From Phellopilus nigrolimitatus (lineage: Eukaryota; Basidiomycota; Agaricomycetes; Hymenochaetales; Hymenochaetaceae): DNA of 64,000 nt. The notes beneath the pieces were generated by a model, which ran no database searches, was not told where the DNA came from, and was given only the letters and a program-made list of their open reading frames with translations. Where the stretch lies: contig JAJOHG010000005.1 of the NCBI GenBank assembly GCA_021029095.1, forward strand, positions 62,001-126,000, in the 5' to 3' direction. A program made the translations under genes and the position numbers. Positions 11,538 to 23,201 of this stretch are shown here, piece after piece (within the stretch, counting starts at the first letter, position 1; every line of letters begins with the position of its first letter).

Positions 11538-14500
11538 ATGATGGACGACTCGCTCCAGAAACTTGTTTCAGAATGGTTACAATTAGATAAGGTTGGTTCA
11601 AAACACGATAGGCTTTATATTTGATATTTGACCACGGTATGCGTCAGAACGAACACACGCTTGGTGAAGTCAAGGACCTGGTCTCTCGAGGAGACATCGA
11701 CGAGTTGGAAAGGCGTATGAGGTGTGTCTTTCTCCAAGGCAAGACTATAAAACAACTCGACCACCTTAATCGCGGTCGTCCTATTTCCACAAAAACAGGA
11801 AACGCATTGAGTTTGGAACGGCAGGTCAGTCTAGAATGCTTCGTTTTTGATTTTTCGTTCCTCAATTAATGAATTGTTACATCAGGCTTACGCGGGAAAA
11901 TGGAAGCCGGCTGGTCTCGGATGAATGACTTAATTATCATTCAAACCTCCCAGGTTAGTCGTTCAGCTTCGAGTCCTTGCTTAGAAAATTCATACGATTT
12001 GCAGGGACTCTGCTCATACACGTTGCGCGAGATTCCGGAGGCCGCGAAGAAAGGTATTGTCGTCGGTCATGACCACAGATATCACTCTAGAGAATGGGCC
12101 GAGCTTGTCGCCATGGTCTTTTTGAACAAAGGTTTCAAGGTCTATCTCCATCGTGGACTCGTGCATACACCTCTGTTGGTACAGTTTTGCATGCTATGAA
12201 GTGACTGGTTTGATTTATGACCGTCAAAGAATCCCGTTCAGTGTTTCGAGACTTGGAGCTGCATGCGGTGTCATGATAACCGGTGTGTCTTGTGTGGGCT
12301 CTTCGATTCTCTCAGCCCCGTTATCTGAGACTTAATCCATTAGCGAGCCACAATCCGAAGGTATTTCTATCAGAGCTGCATGCTCGGGGAGCTTCATTGA
12401 TAAAAAGTATATCTCAAGCAAGACAACGGTTACAAGGTTCGTCTTATTTCCTCTAGAAGTGGACGACGGTCTTCATGATTCTGGATAGGTTTATTGGGAC
12501 AATGCAGTACAAGTCAGTCTGTGCTTTCTTTCCCAACGCCATACTCCGCATGAGTAGTGGGAGCTTACTTTTGAGGGCAAAGATTATCAGCCCCCATGAT
12601 TCAGGCATTGCGAAAACCATTCAAGAAAACCTCGAGCCTTTCTCATGGGACATTGAGATTGTCCAATCATCTCCACTTTGCGTAGACGTCACTGATGAAA
12701 TAGTTGAGGCGTATTTTGCGTCACTTGAAGGCTTAAGTCTTTCTCGGTGTGTTCCTGTTCCCCATTACCGTTCCATACATAACTTCTCCTGAGTCCCGGA
12801 CCACCTAGGATGAACAATTTTGGTAAAATCAAATTTGTCAATACGTCAATGCACGGTGTAAGTCATATCTATGCTGTGAAGGCGTTCGAAGCATTCGGCC
12901 TCGCCCCTTTTGTACCAGTCAAGGTCCAACAGGATCCCGATCCGGAATTTCCGACGGTAAAATTCCCCAATCCAGAAGAAAAAGGTACGAGAGGCCAAAT
13001 AACACGTAAGCAAAAGTGATATGAAACAAAAACCCTTGCAGGAGTTCTTGTGAGTTTCGTTTGAAACTGACAAGACAACCCCCTGAAGCAAATACGCTGT
13101 AGGACCTGGCATTTGAGGAAGCGGACGTCGTTGGCGCTTCATACGTGTTGGCGCAAGATCCTGACGCTGATCGCTTTTCGGCCGCAGAAAAAGGGTAGGT
13201 ATGATTGCGAAGTGTGTTTAACACATTCTCTAATTAGAAAATTAGGCCTGATGGGACATGGATAGCATTCACTGGAGACCAACTTGGTGCTATCTTCGCC
13301 GCAAGATGCTTAAATACGTATCTTGCTTCAGGCAAGCCCCTTAGTGAGCGGAGTTGTCATATTGGTTGCGTGACTTTCGTCCTCATTATGATTTTGGGTT
13401 CTGTGCAGATAAACTTGCAATGGTCGCTTCGACTGTTAGTTCAAGGATGATTGAAGCGATGGCCGCGAAAGAGGGATTTACATTTGTAGAGTGCCTGACT
13501 GGTAAGTCATTCGTACTGTTTGTTTATATTTATACGGCGTTGACTAGTATCGCATGGAAATCAGGATTCAAATACATCGGAAACACAGCTCAGAAGCTCG
13601 TTGAAGAGGGTTATGATGTCCCTTTCGGTTACGAAGAGGCAATTGGTTTCATGATAGGATCAATCATTCGAGACAAGGATGGTATCTCTGCAACTGTGAG
13701 AGACCCAAGTCGCCCAAGATTCTTGTATGGAACGGACGCACTAATAAATCTCTTCAAGGCATGTTTTGCCGAGCTGGCAGTGTCGCTTGCTGCTAATGGG
13801 ACGAGTGTCTCGGCCTTTCTGAAGGATTTATATAACAAGTCAGTTACTTTCCCTCTTCCTTATGTTAAACTGACAGTTTCTCTAGATATGGTCATTTCAA
13901 GGTCACTTCCGCCGGCGTATTCGCATGTGTACCGTCTCATGTTATTTACAGACAGCGAACAGCTACTTCGTGTGCCACAACCCTGCCATAATCGATAGAA
14001 TTTTCGCAAGGCTCCGAGCGTATCAAAAGGTCAAAATTGTTGTCTCCTCGCAATCGCGGTTTTAAGTCATCACTTATTAACTAAGGATCAGAATAATCCA
14101 AAAGGCGAGCCTGGGCACTATCCAGACTCCATCGCAGGTTCCAAAATCACTAGTGTACGAGACCTGACCATTGGCTATGATAGCACGAATCCCCCGACAT
14201 TCAAGCCGCTTCTTCCGCTCTCCTCTGGACACATGATCCAGTTCAAAGCACAAGTAGAGAAGGAAGATACAAAGATAACACTAACTATAAGGTAAGCGTA
14301 TTGAATAGGTCATGATTTGATTTGAATCTGAAGTGATCAAAAGAACAAGTGGTACGGAACCAAAGGTGAAATTTTAGGCTAGCTCTCTTCCGTGCGTAAG
14401 CTGAAACAGTCTCAGATCAAGTACTACCTGGAAGGTAGCGGGAGAAATATCAGGAAAGTAGAGGAGATTATTCCTAAGGTTGTCACAGAGCTCCGCGATG

Positions 14501-14541
14501 TGTGGATGGAGGCTGGGAAAAACGGGCTTCATATGCCTTGA
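11538..14541 (+). CDS. Phosphoglucomutase/phosphopentomutase, PGM2 (yeast Pgm3) type
   Basis: Alpha-D-phosphohexomutase interconverting sugar 1- and 6-phosphates (glucose-1-P/glucose-6-P, or ribose-1-P/ribose-5-P), cytosolic. Start ATG 11538 (a second ATG follows at once), stop TGA 14539-14541. After splicing the landmarks run in order: [29 protein letters not shown] with the catalytic serine; metal loop DPDADRF; sugar-binding GYEEAIGF; phosphate-binding TSGTEPK; and the C-terminal IKYYLEGSG. The gene is chopped into many exons, several extremely short: 12344-12360 (17 nt), 12419-12436 (18 nt), 12489-12512 (24 nt) and 13042-13049 (8 nt). Frame is intact. Convergent with MCMBP, 80 bp between stop codons. 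Substrate preference cannot be told from sequence. Confidence 0.9.
12344..12512 (+). other. Cluster of three micro-exons (17, 18, 24 nt) encoding the active-site loop of the phosphomutase
   Basis: Exon 12344-12360 encodes the catalytic-serine segment SHNPK, 12419-12436 QDNGYK, and 12489-12512 VYWDNAVQ. Each is bounded by AG and GT; introns 12361-12418 and 12437-12488 are 58 and 52 nt. Together they rebuild [20 protein letters not shown] without a gap. Confidence 0.85.
13042..13049 (+). other. 8-nt micro-exon in the phosphomutase gene
   Basis: Sequence GAGTTCTT, preceded by CTTGCAG and followed by GTGAGT. It joins PNPEEKG to DLAFEEAD through the residues V-L, and skipping it breaks the frame. 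Flanking introns are 12985-13041 (57 nt) and 13050-13102 (53 nt). Confidence 0.75.
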
Positions 14542-14621
14542 TGAGAATATGCGTGTATTTTCTTTTTCGGTCACAAAAAAGCCAAGGTAATACAACGTGT
14601 AATTGAGTTTGTCTCTAGTAA

Positions 14622-16723
14622 CTACAGGATACGAGACTTGCGTCGGTTGTCCAAGTCTTTCGCAAGAGTCCATGTATCGGCAGACATCTGGTTCTCGCAA
14701 CGTGAGAGTGAAATGAGCCTTCCGTTTTAATTAGAACAGGGAAAAGATCAGCGGATCGGAACGAGTTCGCTACTAAGTCTACTGACCTTGCTAAAGTCAT
14801 TCGCCGGACGAGGTCGTTTGGGGTCACAGACCTGTTCTCCTGTCGCTCCTGAACAAATTCATTTTTTATTTGCTGAATGCAGATCAACTCAGCGTAAAAC
14901 AAAAACCCCGCAGACTTTGTTCATACCTGAGACAAAGCATCGTCCACTATTACGTTTCCGTTCTTCCCACAGACAATGAGCTCACGAAAAGCGGACAGTA
15001 TAGCTGGCGAGGGCCATATTATTGACGATTTTGACTTGTATAAATCCGAAGAAGCGTCTGGGCGAAGACGCACATTGATATTTGTCTAAAAAAACAGATG
15101 ACATCGAGAGTTTCGACTTTCAATAGAGACACGAATTGACGTACTTCGAAAAATAGACTCTTTCCCCCATCAGTCAGAGTGATAAATCTGATGTCCGTCG
15201 GGAAAGAGTAATGATTGAAGGGGAAATTATATCGTAGCGTCTGAAGCCTCGTTACATCTTGTAGAGCCTGCACATTTCTGAGACCTGACCAAACTATAAG
15301 CCGCACAAGGGTCATGGCAAGAAAGATGTTAAGAAACCTACCCTTCTCCAACAGTGTACCTTCCTCGACACCATGCTCGGTAACTACCATCGTAGTACCG
15401 AATGGAACTTGGAGAAAACCAGAATGTAAGTCTTCATCCTTGCTCTCTGGTTCGAAGCGTTCTCTATTCAGAAGATCTAAAGAAAGTGGAAGTAAAAAGT
15501 ACAAGGGTAAGACTTCCGATAGAACGTGTGAAAGCGCTGGAATGCTGTTGATCGACGGCCGTCCAAAGTTGCTTAACGTAAGTGACGGAGGAAAGAGGGG
15601 TGGGTTCCTCGATTCACTTGGTGAAATTTAGAAGGTATACGTGCCGACTAGGCAAGAGTCTCACTCACACTGAAGCTATGCAGCACAGTAAGACCCATTC
15701 TGCCGCGTCCCGGTCTCCTCCAAGAGCCTCAGAAGAAAGCCAATCGATTAGCTTGTTGCGTGTAATGATAGTCTGACTGCTTTGCAATAAAGTGGGCGAC
15801 GGAAGGACCGTGTTTTGGATAGTTCTGTGAAATAAGACGTGCAATGTTGTGATGAATCCATCAGGCAAGAGTTCAGAGTGCACTCTAAGTCGGCAAGGTT
15901 AAGCAGCCAGAACTAAGGACCGAGGACAGACAGCTCGCGACGTACGGTTCTTGTAACAGGATACCGACGAAGATGTATACGTCTGTTGGCTTCATGGAAT
16001 TTATGGAGGGGTCGTATATCTGGAATTTTGTAGTTAATTAGTTTGGCTTTATAACATGATCTCCGAGTGACTGCCAACCTTGACTTGTACAGCAATATGC
16101 ATTGATCCCGGGTTAGGAAACTTGTGCAGCATACCTGAACTAGTCGCTAAAGCTGCTTCAGATAATTATTTGACAGAGGTACATCGTTTTCAGACACGAA
16201 GAGGCCGCACCGGAGCTTGAGGTATCCGTCGGGGTAGTAATATCGGCACACCTGGTACCCCAGTAGCCCTCTCCAGGAATATTGATAGCCCAGAGTACGC
16301 CTCGTTCTTTCAATCTAGTAAAGTCATGCTGTACTTCAAGCTGTTCTGGCAAGTCCCAATCATCTTCGAGCCCCCAACCCCCACATTGAACGCCATTCAG
16401 CGAAGAGAGGTACATCTCAGGAGAACAAGATGTGTCCTGCACCATAGCACGGAAACAGACCAATGACCGAGGAGCATGTGTATGGGGTGGATGTTCGACA
16501 TCCAATGAAGGTATCTGGCCAAATAGCGAGCGCATCAGCGACTGCATATCTACTCAAAGATCAGGTTACTTGCCTGGCCAAGCGCATCATCGTGAGCAAA
16601 GACCGTCGAAAAATGTTTGAAAACAGTTTCAGGAAAATTATCATCCGAGTTAGTACTTTTGTACAGCTCTTTGAGTTCGTCTGCAGGGGATGCCAATGAG
16701 TCCACGAGACTTGATGAAACCAT
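14622..16723 (-). CDS. MCM complex-binding protein (MCMBP)
   Basis: Nuclear partner of MCM2-7 needed for replisome handling and sister-chromatid cohesion in other eukaryotes. Start ATG at 16723 (MVSSSLVDSLASPADELKEL), stop TAG at 14624-14622. Readable landmarks in order: PSLDVEHPPHTHAPRSLVCF and MVQDTSCSPEMYL; WAINIPGE; KIYDPSINSMKPTDVYIFVG; LIDWLSSEALGGDRDAAEWV; QVPFGTTMVVTEHGVEEG; NVQALQDVTRLQTLRYNFPF; LTDGGKSLFFE; NDLVRRMTLAR; and a short C-terminal exon ending RRKSRIL. The first intron (16573-16515) has a GC donor. Frame intact. Convergent with the phosphomutase gene. Confidence 0.9.
16515..16573 (-). other. GC-AG intron in MCMBP
   Basis: On the minus strand the exon ends GGCCAG and the intron begins GCAAGT, a perfect GC-donor consensus, and ends GGCCAG. 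It joins HDDALGQ to IPSLDVEHPP in phase 0. Confidence 0.85.
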
Positions 16724-18524
16724 GGTGCTAGAGAGATGTCCAATCCAAGATATGAGTTCAAGTCTATTCCGCAGAGGATTGCAGCAGTCTGGTCCTATAT
16801 AACCTTCTTTTGAACTGTGACAGGAGCAACTGAGAGCTCAATGAGTGTCTTGGGTAACCGTGTTGTACATGTATATGTACTAGTACTCAGACTCAGAGTC
16901 AAGATGTTGACCAAGGTCACGTGCTTGTGCTTGTTGATCATAGGCACTGTCGCGTCTACTCAATTCTCGGTTTCCTTGCCGTCGAACTCAATTTCGCTTG
17001 AGTTTATGTTGAATGCGTTCGAACTAGTCATCACGCTGTGGCTATTCTGTTCGACTTATGTACTTCAAGTGTGAAATCTACCTCAAAACGTTGTGTCGCA
17101 GAATCTTTGCTTTTGTCGACATGCAGCATCTAAGCTCACAAGAAATATGCAGCTGCACTTAATCAGGGCTCCGCTTTGGAGAGACACATCTGCCTCATGC
17201 GCTTTTCCCGCAAGACTACGCATGGAGTACCTTTTGATTATGTCAAATTGTGTAAATACTTGACTGCGATGTTTATCTAGGTTTCAGGCTCGGAGTGAGT
17301 TACCAGCACAAAAACCGTTCGTTTGCATTTATTGCCCTACAGCATTCACTCTTTCAAATATAGAGGGATATATCCATTCAGAAAGCACTGCAAGAATATT
17401 TACGACAATGATGTGCATCTTGCTATCATGCTTGCTTCTGCTGGAAATGCAGCCTTCCACAGAAAGTGCACGTGAACCAGACGATGTTATACGCTCTGGC
17501 AAGAGACGAAGAAGAGGTCGTCGAAGTCGACAATACTATCTGCAAGCTTTACGAAGTGCCGAGAAGTCAGATGAACATTGCTCATACTTTCGCTTACTCA
17601 GCAGTCTTTCATAGAGTATTTGGTGCTAATCATTTGTTATGGGAAGAACATGGCTCCATGATTTTGGGGCTGCACGCCAGCTTCATTCTAAGCCTAACGC
17701 GATCTTTTGCAGAGTCGGCAGTGGCGGTCCTCTAGGTGAGGTCATAGATGGCTGCAAAAGGCGGGATGGGACGACAGTACGACACATAAAGAGCGAAAAT
17801 GACTACTCACCTCGATTCTCGTGTAATGCCCACAGTGACGCTTGAGACGTAAGGTTCTGCTTGTTTCAACCATTCTCCATCGATGAAGGTCGGTAGCTGG
17901 AAGTCAGACCGCTGCCGGACGAGTTCTTATAATCAGCACAATGTCAAGTTAACATATGTGCAGTTACGTGAAGGTATTTTCACTTGGGGCAACATCCTTT
18001 AGGGCATGGTTTTCAAAATTAATGCTGGTATGGCGAGGCAGATACGCGCTAACAATAGGTGAAACGGCCATGTGCGCAGCCTGTCTTTTCGCAGATATGT
18101 GAATCTATCGTTGAATATACTCATGTGGTAGATGTAATGATATTTTTGAAGGGATTACAAGTTTATACAGAGCTCACTAGATCCATTACGTTAGCCCCAG
18201 CCTACACCACCCTACTTTCTCCGATTAGCTCCTCGCAGTAGAATTTTATGAACAGGAGAAGATGTGTTATTCAATGTTTGGAAGGTGTGAAAGGCATCGC
18301 TGACCGAACTTGCTGGATACGTAGTGGTTCAGAATATTGCAGAGAAGGAGGATCATAATGGGGAGGTCTTCTGCAGCGGCGAGCGATGGCAAGTCCCAAT
18401 TAGAGATGACATTGTAGTACAGATGATTGACCGTAGGTTCGGCAGATCTTTAAGAGGATTTCTTACATTTCCCTCAAGCGCAAATATATTCGAACAGAGG
18501 GGGCACGTACTTGAGGATATAATT
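16724..18524. other. Unassigned interval between MCMBP and PET100
   Basis: 1.8 kb. Open stretches at 16817-17074, 17466-17735 and 18324-18656 (plus) do not resemble a known family, do not splice together convincingly, and the last overlaps PET100 antisense. I call no gene; a degraded gene or a small lineage-specific gene is possible. The left end should contain the MCMBP promoter. Confidence 0.4.
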
Positions 18525-18900
18525 TCAGTCCTGACTTCTGTCGTGCTCGAGCTCGTTCTCCCTCGCGAGCCGTCGTACGCGCTTGTCATGCATGATCCTC
18601 GCAAGCTCCTCTTTCAGCGCTGCTTGGTCTACAGGGAGATCCTTTTAAAAGAATGAGCATTCAAAGACGATGTTCGACAAGTAGGTGTTGATCGCACACG
18701 GTTGGTTTGCTCAAGCGGCGGAAAAATCCTGTCCTTGTACTACGAGAGAAAGTTAGTTGCTACTTGCGTGGCTAAGTACATCGACTCACTGGCAAGACAT
18801 TTTGAGCGTACCATTCAGGTTTTCCGTAGTGGATCATGGCTGCAATGGGCATGGAGAGATACATGGCAAACCTGAAAAATTCGAGAGCTGGCCCTGCCAT
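18525..18900 (-). CDS. PET100: Pet100, cytochrome c oxidase assembly factor
   Basis: Small mitochondrial inner-membrane chaperone for complex IV assembly. Three exons on the minus strand: 18900-18790, 18739-18698, and a last exon starting just after the AAAAG near 18650 and ending at the TGA 18527-18525. The first exon gives MAGPALEFFRFAMYLSMPIA, one membrane segment, then HYGKPEWY, the hallmark PEWY of the family. Exon 2 reads YKDRIFPPLEQTNR and exon 3 DLPVDQAALKEELARIMHDK with a basic tail. The length of about 89 residues is normal. It is divergent from the Sac-domain gene, whose ATG lies 133 bp away. Confidence 0.9.
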
Positions 18901-19033
18901 GTTGATGCCAGGGGCCTAAGTTGCCCTATGAATACTACTTATGCAATTCGGTGTGAAGTCTATATTACATAATACTCAGTCGCTTTACATACGTAGTTGT
19001 CTACTCGCTCAGCTCGCTTGTTCGTTGCTCATC

Positions 19034-22000
19034 ATGAAGAAGCTGTTCCGTTTGTCCCAAAAAAATCCGCCAGTTGATTTCCCCGTTCCCCAAGCTGTCG
19101 CAAATAGTGCTCTTCCGGTCGGCTTGCAGCCAAGATTTACGGTTCCTCCTGTGCCACATCCGACGCCTTACCACCGTTTAGCGGTGCTTGCTGCAGAGGA
19201 AGGTCTACTTCTGCGTCCGATTATCCCTGGTGTCTCCAGGCCCAAGTCGCATGTATGCATATCTTGGGGTGATCTTATGGAGATTAAGGAAATTTCCGAT
19301 GACAAGGAAGAGGCACACGTCTGGGACAGAGCTGCAGTAGTTTTGGGCGTACTGGGCAGCTTGAAGCTCAATTCTGGTAGGTGATCGACCGTCAGTGCGG
19401 TACCCGTGTCTAATTCTTGTGCAAAAGGTGTATACATTCTTGTTATCACAGCCAAGGTTGATATTGGAAATTGTATGCTCGTACCGGAACTCTTTTTGGT
19501 GCCCCGTCCATGACCAGCATTTCTTTTTTCAGTTCTTGACGCGCGCAATACGGTATACGGTGTGAAATCTGTTTCAGCCATTCCATTGCAAGAGTCCCGA
19601 GCGCGATCTTCTATTAGTTCTATCGCGGTCAAGTACAACCAGGCTAATCTCTTCACGGAACCTCCTGCATCTGATACTTTGGATTCACATGACCTAGATA
19701 ATCTCAAACAGAGCCCCGCCAAGTCCGTAAAAGTCAAGTTCGCAGATAATTGTGATGTGAAAACCCTGTCACCCCGTCCTGAATCCGAGTTCCGCCCTTC
19801 GTCTTCGACATCGTCCATAGCGTCGTCTCTCTCTTCTGGAAATTCAGCATCATCATCTGGCGTATTGTCCGAGTCAGATGAAGTGACGCCAATGACTAAA
19901 GTTCTTCCATCTCGTCTGTCTTTCTGGTCTCGCCTTGCAAAACGTCAATCGATAGGCTCTTCCCTTCCAGAAGAAGAGGAACTGCTCCGGGAAGCGATTC
20001 CGGACGAGTGCGGAGGCTCCGACGAGGAGCCCTCCGGAGTCTTACAGGAGATTTTAGAGTCTACTTCTCCACTGCCAGCGACTACCGAGGAAAGGCAAAA
20101 CGATTTGGACGAGAAGATTCTGAAGGAGTGTATCAGAGAGTTCACTAAAGGTGGAATGTATTTTGCATATAATTTCGGTAGGTTCCCAATAGATTACATC
20201 AAGAGTATTGCGCCGAAACATTTGCTAAACATCAGTTTCCTTCGATTAACTTGAATTACTGAAGATATTACAACTTCTCTGCAACACAAGCAGCACGAAA
20301 TGTCAAGGCTAAGGCGCAGAGCCAGTTCGCATCCCTACAAAGTTGCTTCAAGTTCATCTGAGCATGGGGACGAGGCGATTGTCGACATACTTGCAGAACC
20401 TTGCCCGACTCTTCCGCTATGGCGTCGAGTCAGCAAACAGTTCTGGTGGAACGAATCCATGTTGCAACCTTTCATTGATGCTGGCGTGAGTCGACAATCT
20501 GCACGCAACTATTCACCATTCCTCATGGTACCTTCTTCAGCTCCACTCCTATGTGCTTCCAGTCATGCAAGGGTTCTATCAAGTGGCATCCTTCCACGTA
20601 CCTAGAGAGCCAGAGGTTTCTGAGACAGGCGACGACGCTGTTGTTGACTACATCATCGTTTCAAGACGATCAAGAGGTCCATCTTTGTTTTCCAAATGAC
20701 GTGAAGTACGATTAACACAATTAATATTGTGTAGATAGAGCAGGGCTTCGGTATCAACGTAGGGGTATTGACGATGATGCTAATGTCGCCAACTTTGTCG
20801 AGACTGAAGCCGTTGTACGGGTCGAGGCGAGTCATCTGATCTTAGTATTGCTGCACACTTGCTGAATTATTCACGCTTTCAGAGAGAAGGAATTTCAAAC
20901 ATATTCAGCCATATTCAGATCCGAGGATCAAGTAAGAACCCTTATTCTATAAAGCAGAATATTCTCTTAAAGCCAACTTTGCAGTCCCGCTTTTTTGGAC
21001 TCAGTCGGGTTATAACCTCAAACCACCGCCAATTTTGAGCCCTGAGCGCACTCATCAGCAGAATTCTGACGCTCTTCGACGACATTTCACTAAGACTATA
21101 CCTCGCTATGGCCCTCATGTGCATTTCTAGGCTATTTTTCTATCTGGCCAGACTACTGATTCAGAAGAAAATAGACTGTGATTAATCTTGCTGAACAGCA
21201 TGGCAAGGAAGCTATAATTACGAATGCCTATCGCGAATACGTCAACGAGCTTTGCTCGAAAGATGTACGGTGCGCACCGTTTTCTCTTTTCTCCCTCCGG
21301 TCGTATAAATGCAAGTCGATTGACTTGAAATCCAACAGATACACTGAGTATGACTTCCACAAGGAGACAAGGGTATGAAGTAAGTAGGCAATAACGGTAG
21401 CGAAAGACTCAGGGCCTTACATTTAACTCAGATACGAGAACATAGGAAAGCTTATTCAGAAGACGGGCAAGACATTTGATGCCCAAGGGTAATTCCGACA
21501 AATTACAGATTATCGACTAAACTAATTCTGTATGGCTTATAGATTCACTTGGATATCCGGTAGTGTTCTGATGTCTGAACAGAAGTCAGTCTTCCGCGTC
21601 AACTGTATCGACTGTCTGGACAGAACGAACGTGGTCCAGGTTCGTCGTGTGCACTCCACTTCATGCTTCACAAGTTTTTTAATGTCTTTTTTAATGTATT
21701 TATTAGTCAGCTTTCGCTAGACACGTGTTGAATAGACAACTAGGGGCTGTCGCGTTACTTAATCCGACTGATGCAGGCCGGTCAGAAATAGATGTCGTAT
21801 TCAACGACGTGTGGGCAAACAACGGGGATGCCATCAGCAGAGCATAGTAAGGATCAGTTAATATTGCATAAGATCTAACTGACATCGTTTTCAGTGCAGG
21901 CACGTCTGCTTTGAAGGTGGAGCTAATGGTGTCGTAAAAAGAGGCGTACTGAATTCCTTGCAGGGAGACTACACGCGAACGGGGAAACGAGACCTAGCCG

Positions 22001-23119
22001 GAATGTTAAACGATGGTATGAACTCCTTGGCAAGGTGAATACTCACAATTGAACGCCCGATTAGGCTTTCGCTAATACACCGAAAGGATGTACTCGTCAA
22101 CCTTTAGTGACTGGTTCTCCCAAGCTGTCATTGATTTCATGCTCGGTTATCGAACGCTCTCTGTCTTCTCCGAGTTTTTGTTGAAGCTCCAGTCTACTGA
22201 CCCGAGAGAACGTATTCGGATTGACAAAATTCGTGCTGAGGCCATCGCCACGTCCATGTCTCGCGTGCTTTCAGAGGGGGAGTCTTTGCTTTCCGGATGG
22301 ACGCTGCTATCACCAGCAGAATTGAACACACGCATCAGTGATAAACTAGAAGAGAAAGTTGTTCTTTTGGTAAGAAGAACCTGTTGTTCCTCACAACTTC
22401 GGGAGACAATTGACAAATGTTTTAAAAGAGTGTTGATGCGTTGTATATTGTTAGCTATGACTACACGCTCGAGAAAGTGATCCGATATTCACGGGTACCA
22501 CTTGGCCAGATCACCAGTATTACGAAAGGTGAGTTCGACTGATCATTTGAACGAGAGACACGTCTCAGGTGGCTTCATAGGCGCGTACATTCTATCAACA
22601 CTCGAAGAAGGAAGCAGAGATCCCCTCCAGAATTATGGATTTATGGTTCACTACCTGACTTCCGGTGAGACTACACGCGTCACTAGCTACTCCTTGCGGA
22701 ACAGCGCAGGCGGAATCCCAGAGCCTTTGCCTTCCACACCGTCTCTCTCTGAACGTCCGCGTGCGCCAATGGGAGGAAGCAGTGTGCTTTCTCGCATGCT
22801 TACGAACACCGCCGCAGAGCGAGGGGATGCAACCTCATCTGCTGCGTTCAAGGCTCTACCAGTCGATCCTGCACGAGCGCAACGAACCACAGGAAGCTTC
22901 GAAGAAACCGCCGATGAGCTCTCTTGGGCAAAGACCTGCAAGGAGGCCATTGATATAATTTGTAACACGATCCACAAGGTAGCCAAAGACGCTGGAGTGG
23001 GCAATGGTGATTTTGTCATAGAACATGATATTGTTAGTCTGGAAGATGCGCAACAGACTACGACAGTGGTAGCAAAGATGGAGTATGGGTTGAAAAGGCT
23101 TTTGTGGTTAGGTAGCTAG
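19034..23119 (+). CDS. Sac-domain phosphoinositide phosphatase with hSac2-type C-terminal domain (one frameshift)
   Basis: Predicted phosphatidylinositol phosphate phosphatase of the SAC family. Start ATG 19034, stop TAG 23117-23119. The SAC domain shows NFVETEAVVRVE, IRGSIPLFWTQSGYNLKPPP and the catalytic CX5R motif NCIDCLDRTN (about 21602-21631). After it come GDYTRTGKRDL, DWFSQAVIDFMLGYR and, near the C-terminus, YIVSYDYTLEKVIRYSRVPL, as in the INPP5F/Sac2 group. A long serine/acid-rich insertion (19560-20150) interrupts the SAC domain. Frame is lost by one missing base at about 21366-21372 (between DFHKET and GMKYENIGK). The intron at 20827-20882 may use a GC donor. Identity is firm; precise substrate is inferred only from the family. 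Confidence 0.88.
20827..20882 (+). other. Probable GC-AG intron in the Sac-domain gene
   Basis: The exon ends GTCGAG and the intron begins GCGAGT and ends CTTTCAG, giving VVRVE-REGISN. A GT donor six bases upstream (GTCGAG) is also in frame and would give VVR-REGISN, but it is a poor donor. Less secure than the other GC introns. Confidence 0.55.
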
Positions 23120-23167
23120 CTGTCGACAGCATATGTACGAACCCGAATACGTATTGTCATTTTTCAT

Positions 23168-23201
23168 AGACCGGCCCTATACTAATAAGACCGGCCCTAT
23201 A
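23168..23201 (+). repeat. Two direct copies of AGACCGGCCCTATA upstream of eEF1B
   Basis: Copies at 23168-23181 and 23188-23201, 20 bp apart centre to centre, about 105-135 bp upstream of the eEF1B ATG and just downstream of the Sac gene stop. The spacing and position fit a promoter element of a highly expressed translation gene; the factor is unknown. Confidence 0.55.

Noticed and set aside
16817..17074. Plus-strand frame with hydrophobic segments
   Set aside because: No proper ATG at its start, no family resemblance, no linked exons.
18324..18656. Plus-strand open frame reading through the PET100 region
   Set aside because: Its right half is antisense to the clearly recognised PET100 exon; no family resemblance in the rest.
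22147..22416. Minus-strand frame within the Sac-domain gene
   Set aside because: Shadow of a conserved plus-strand exon.
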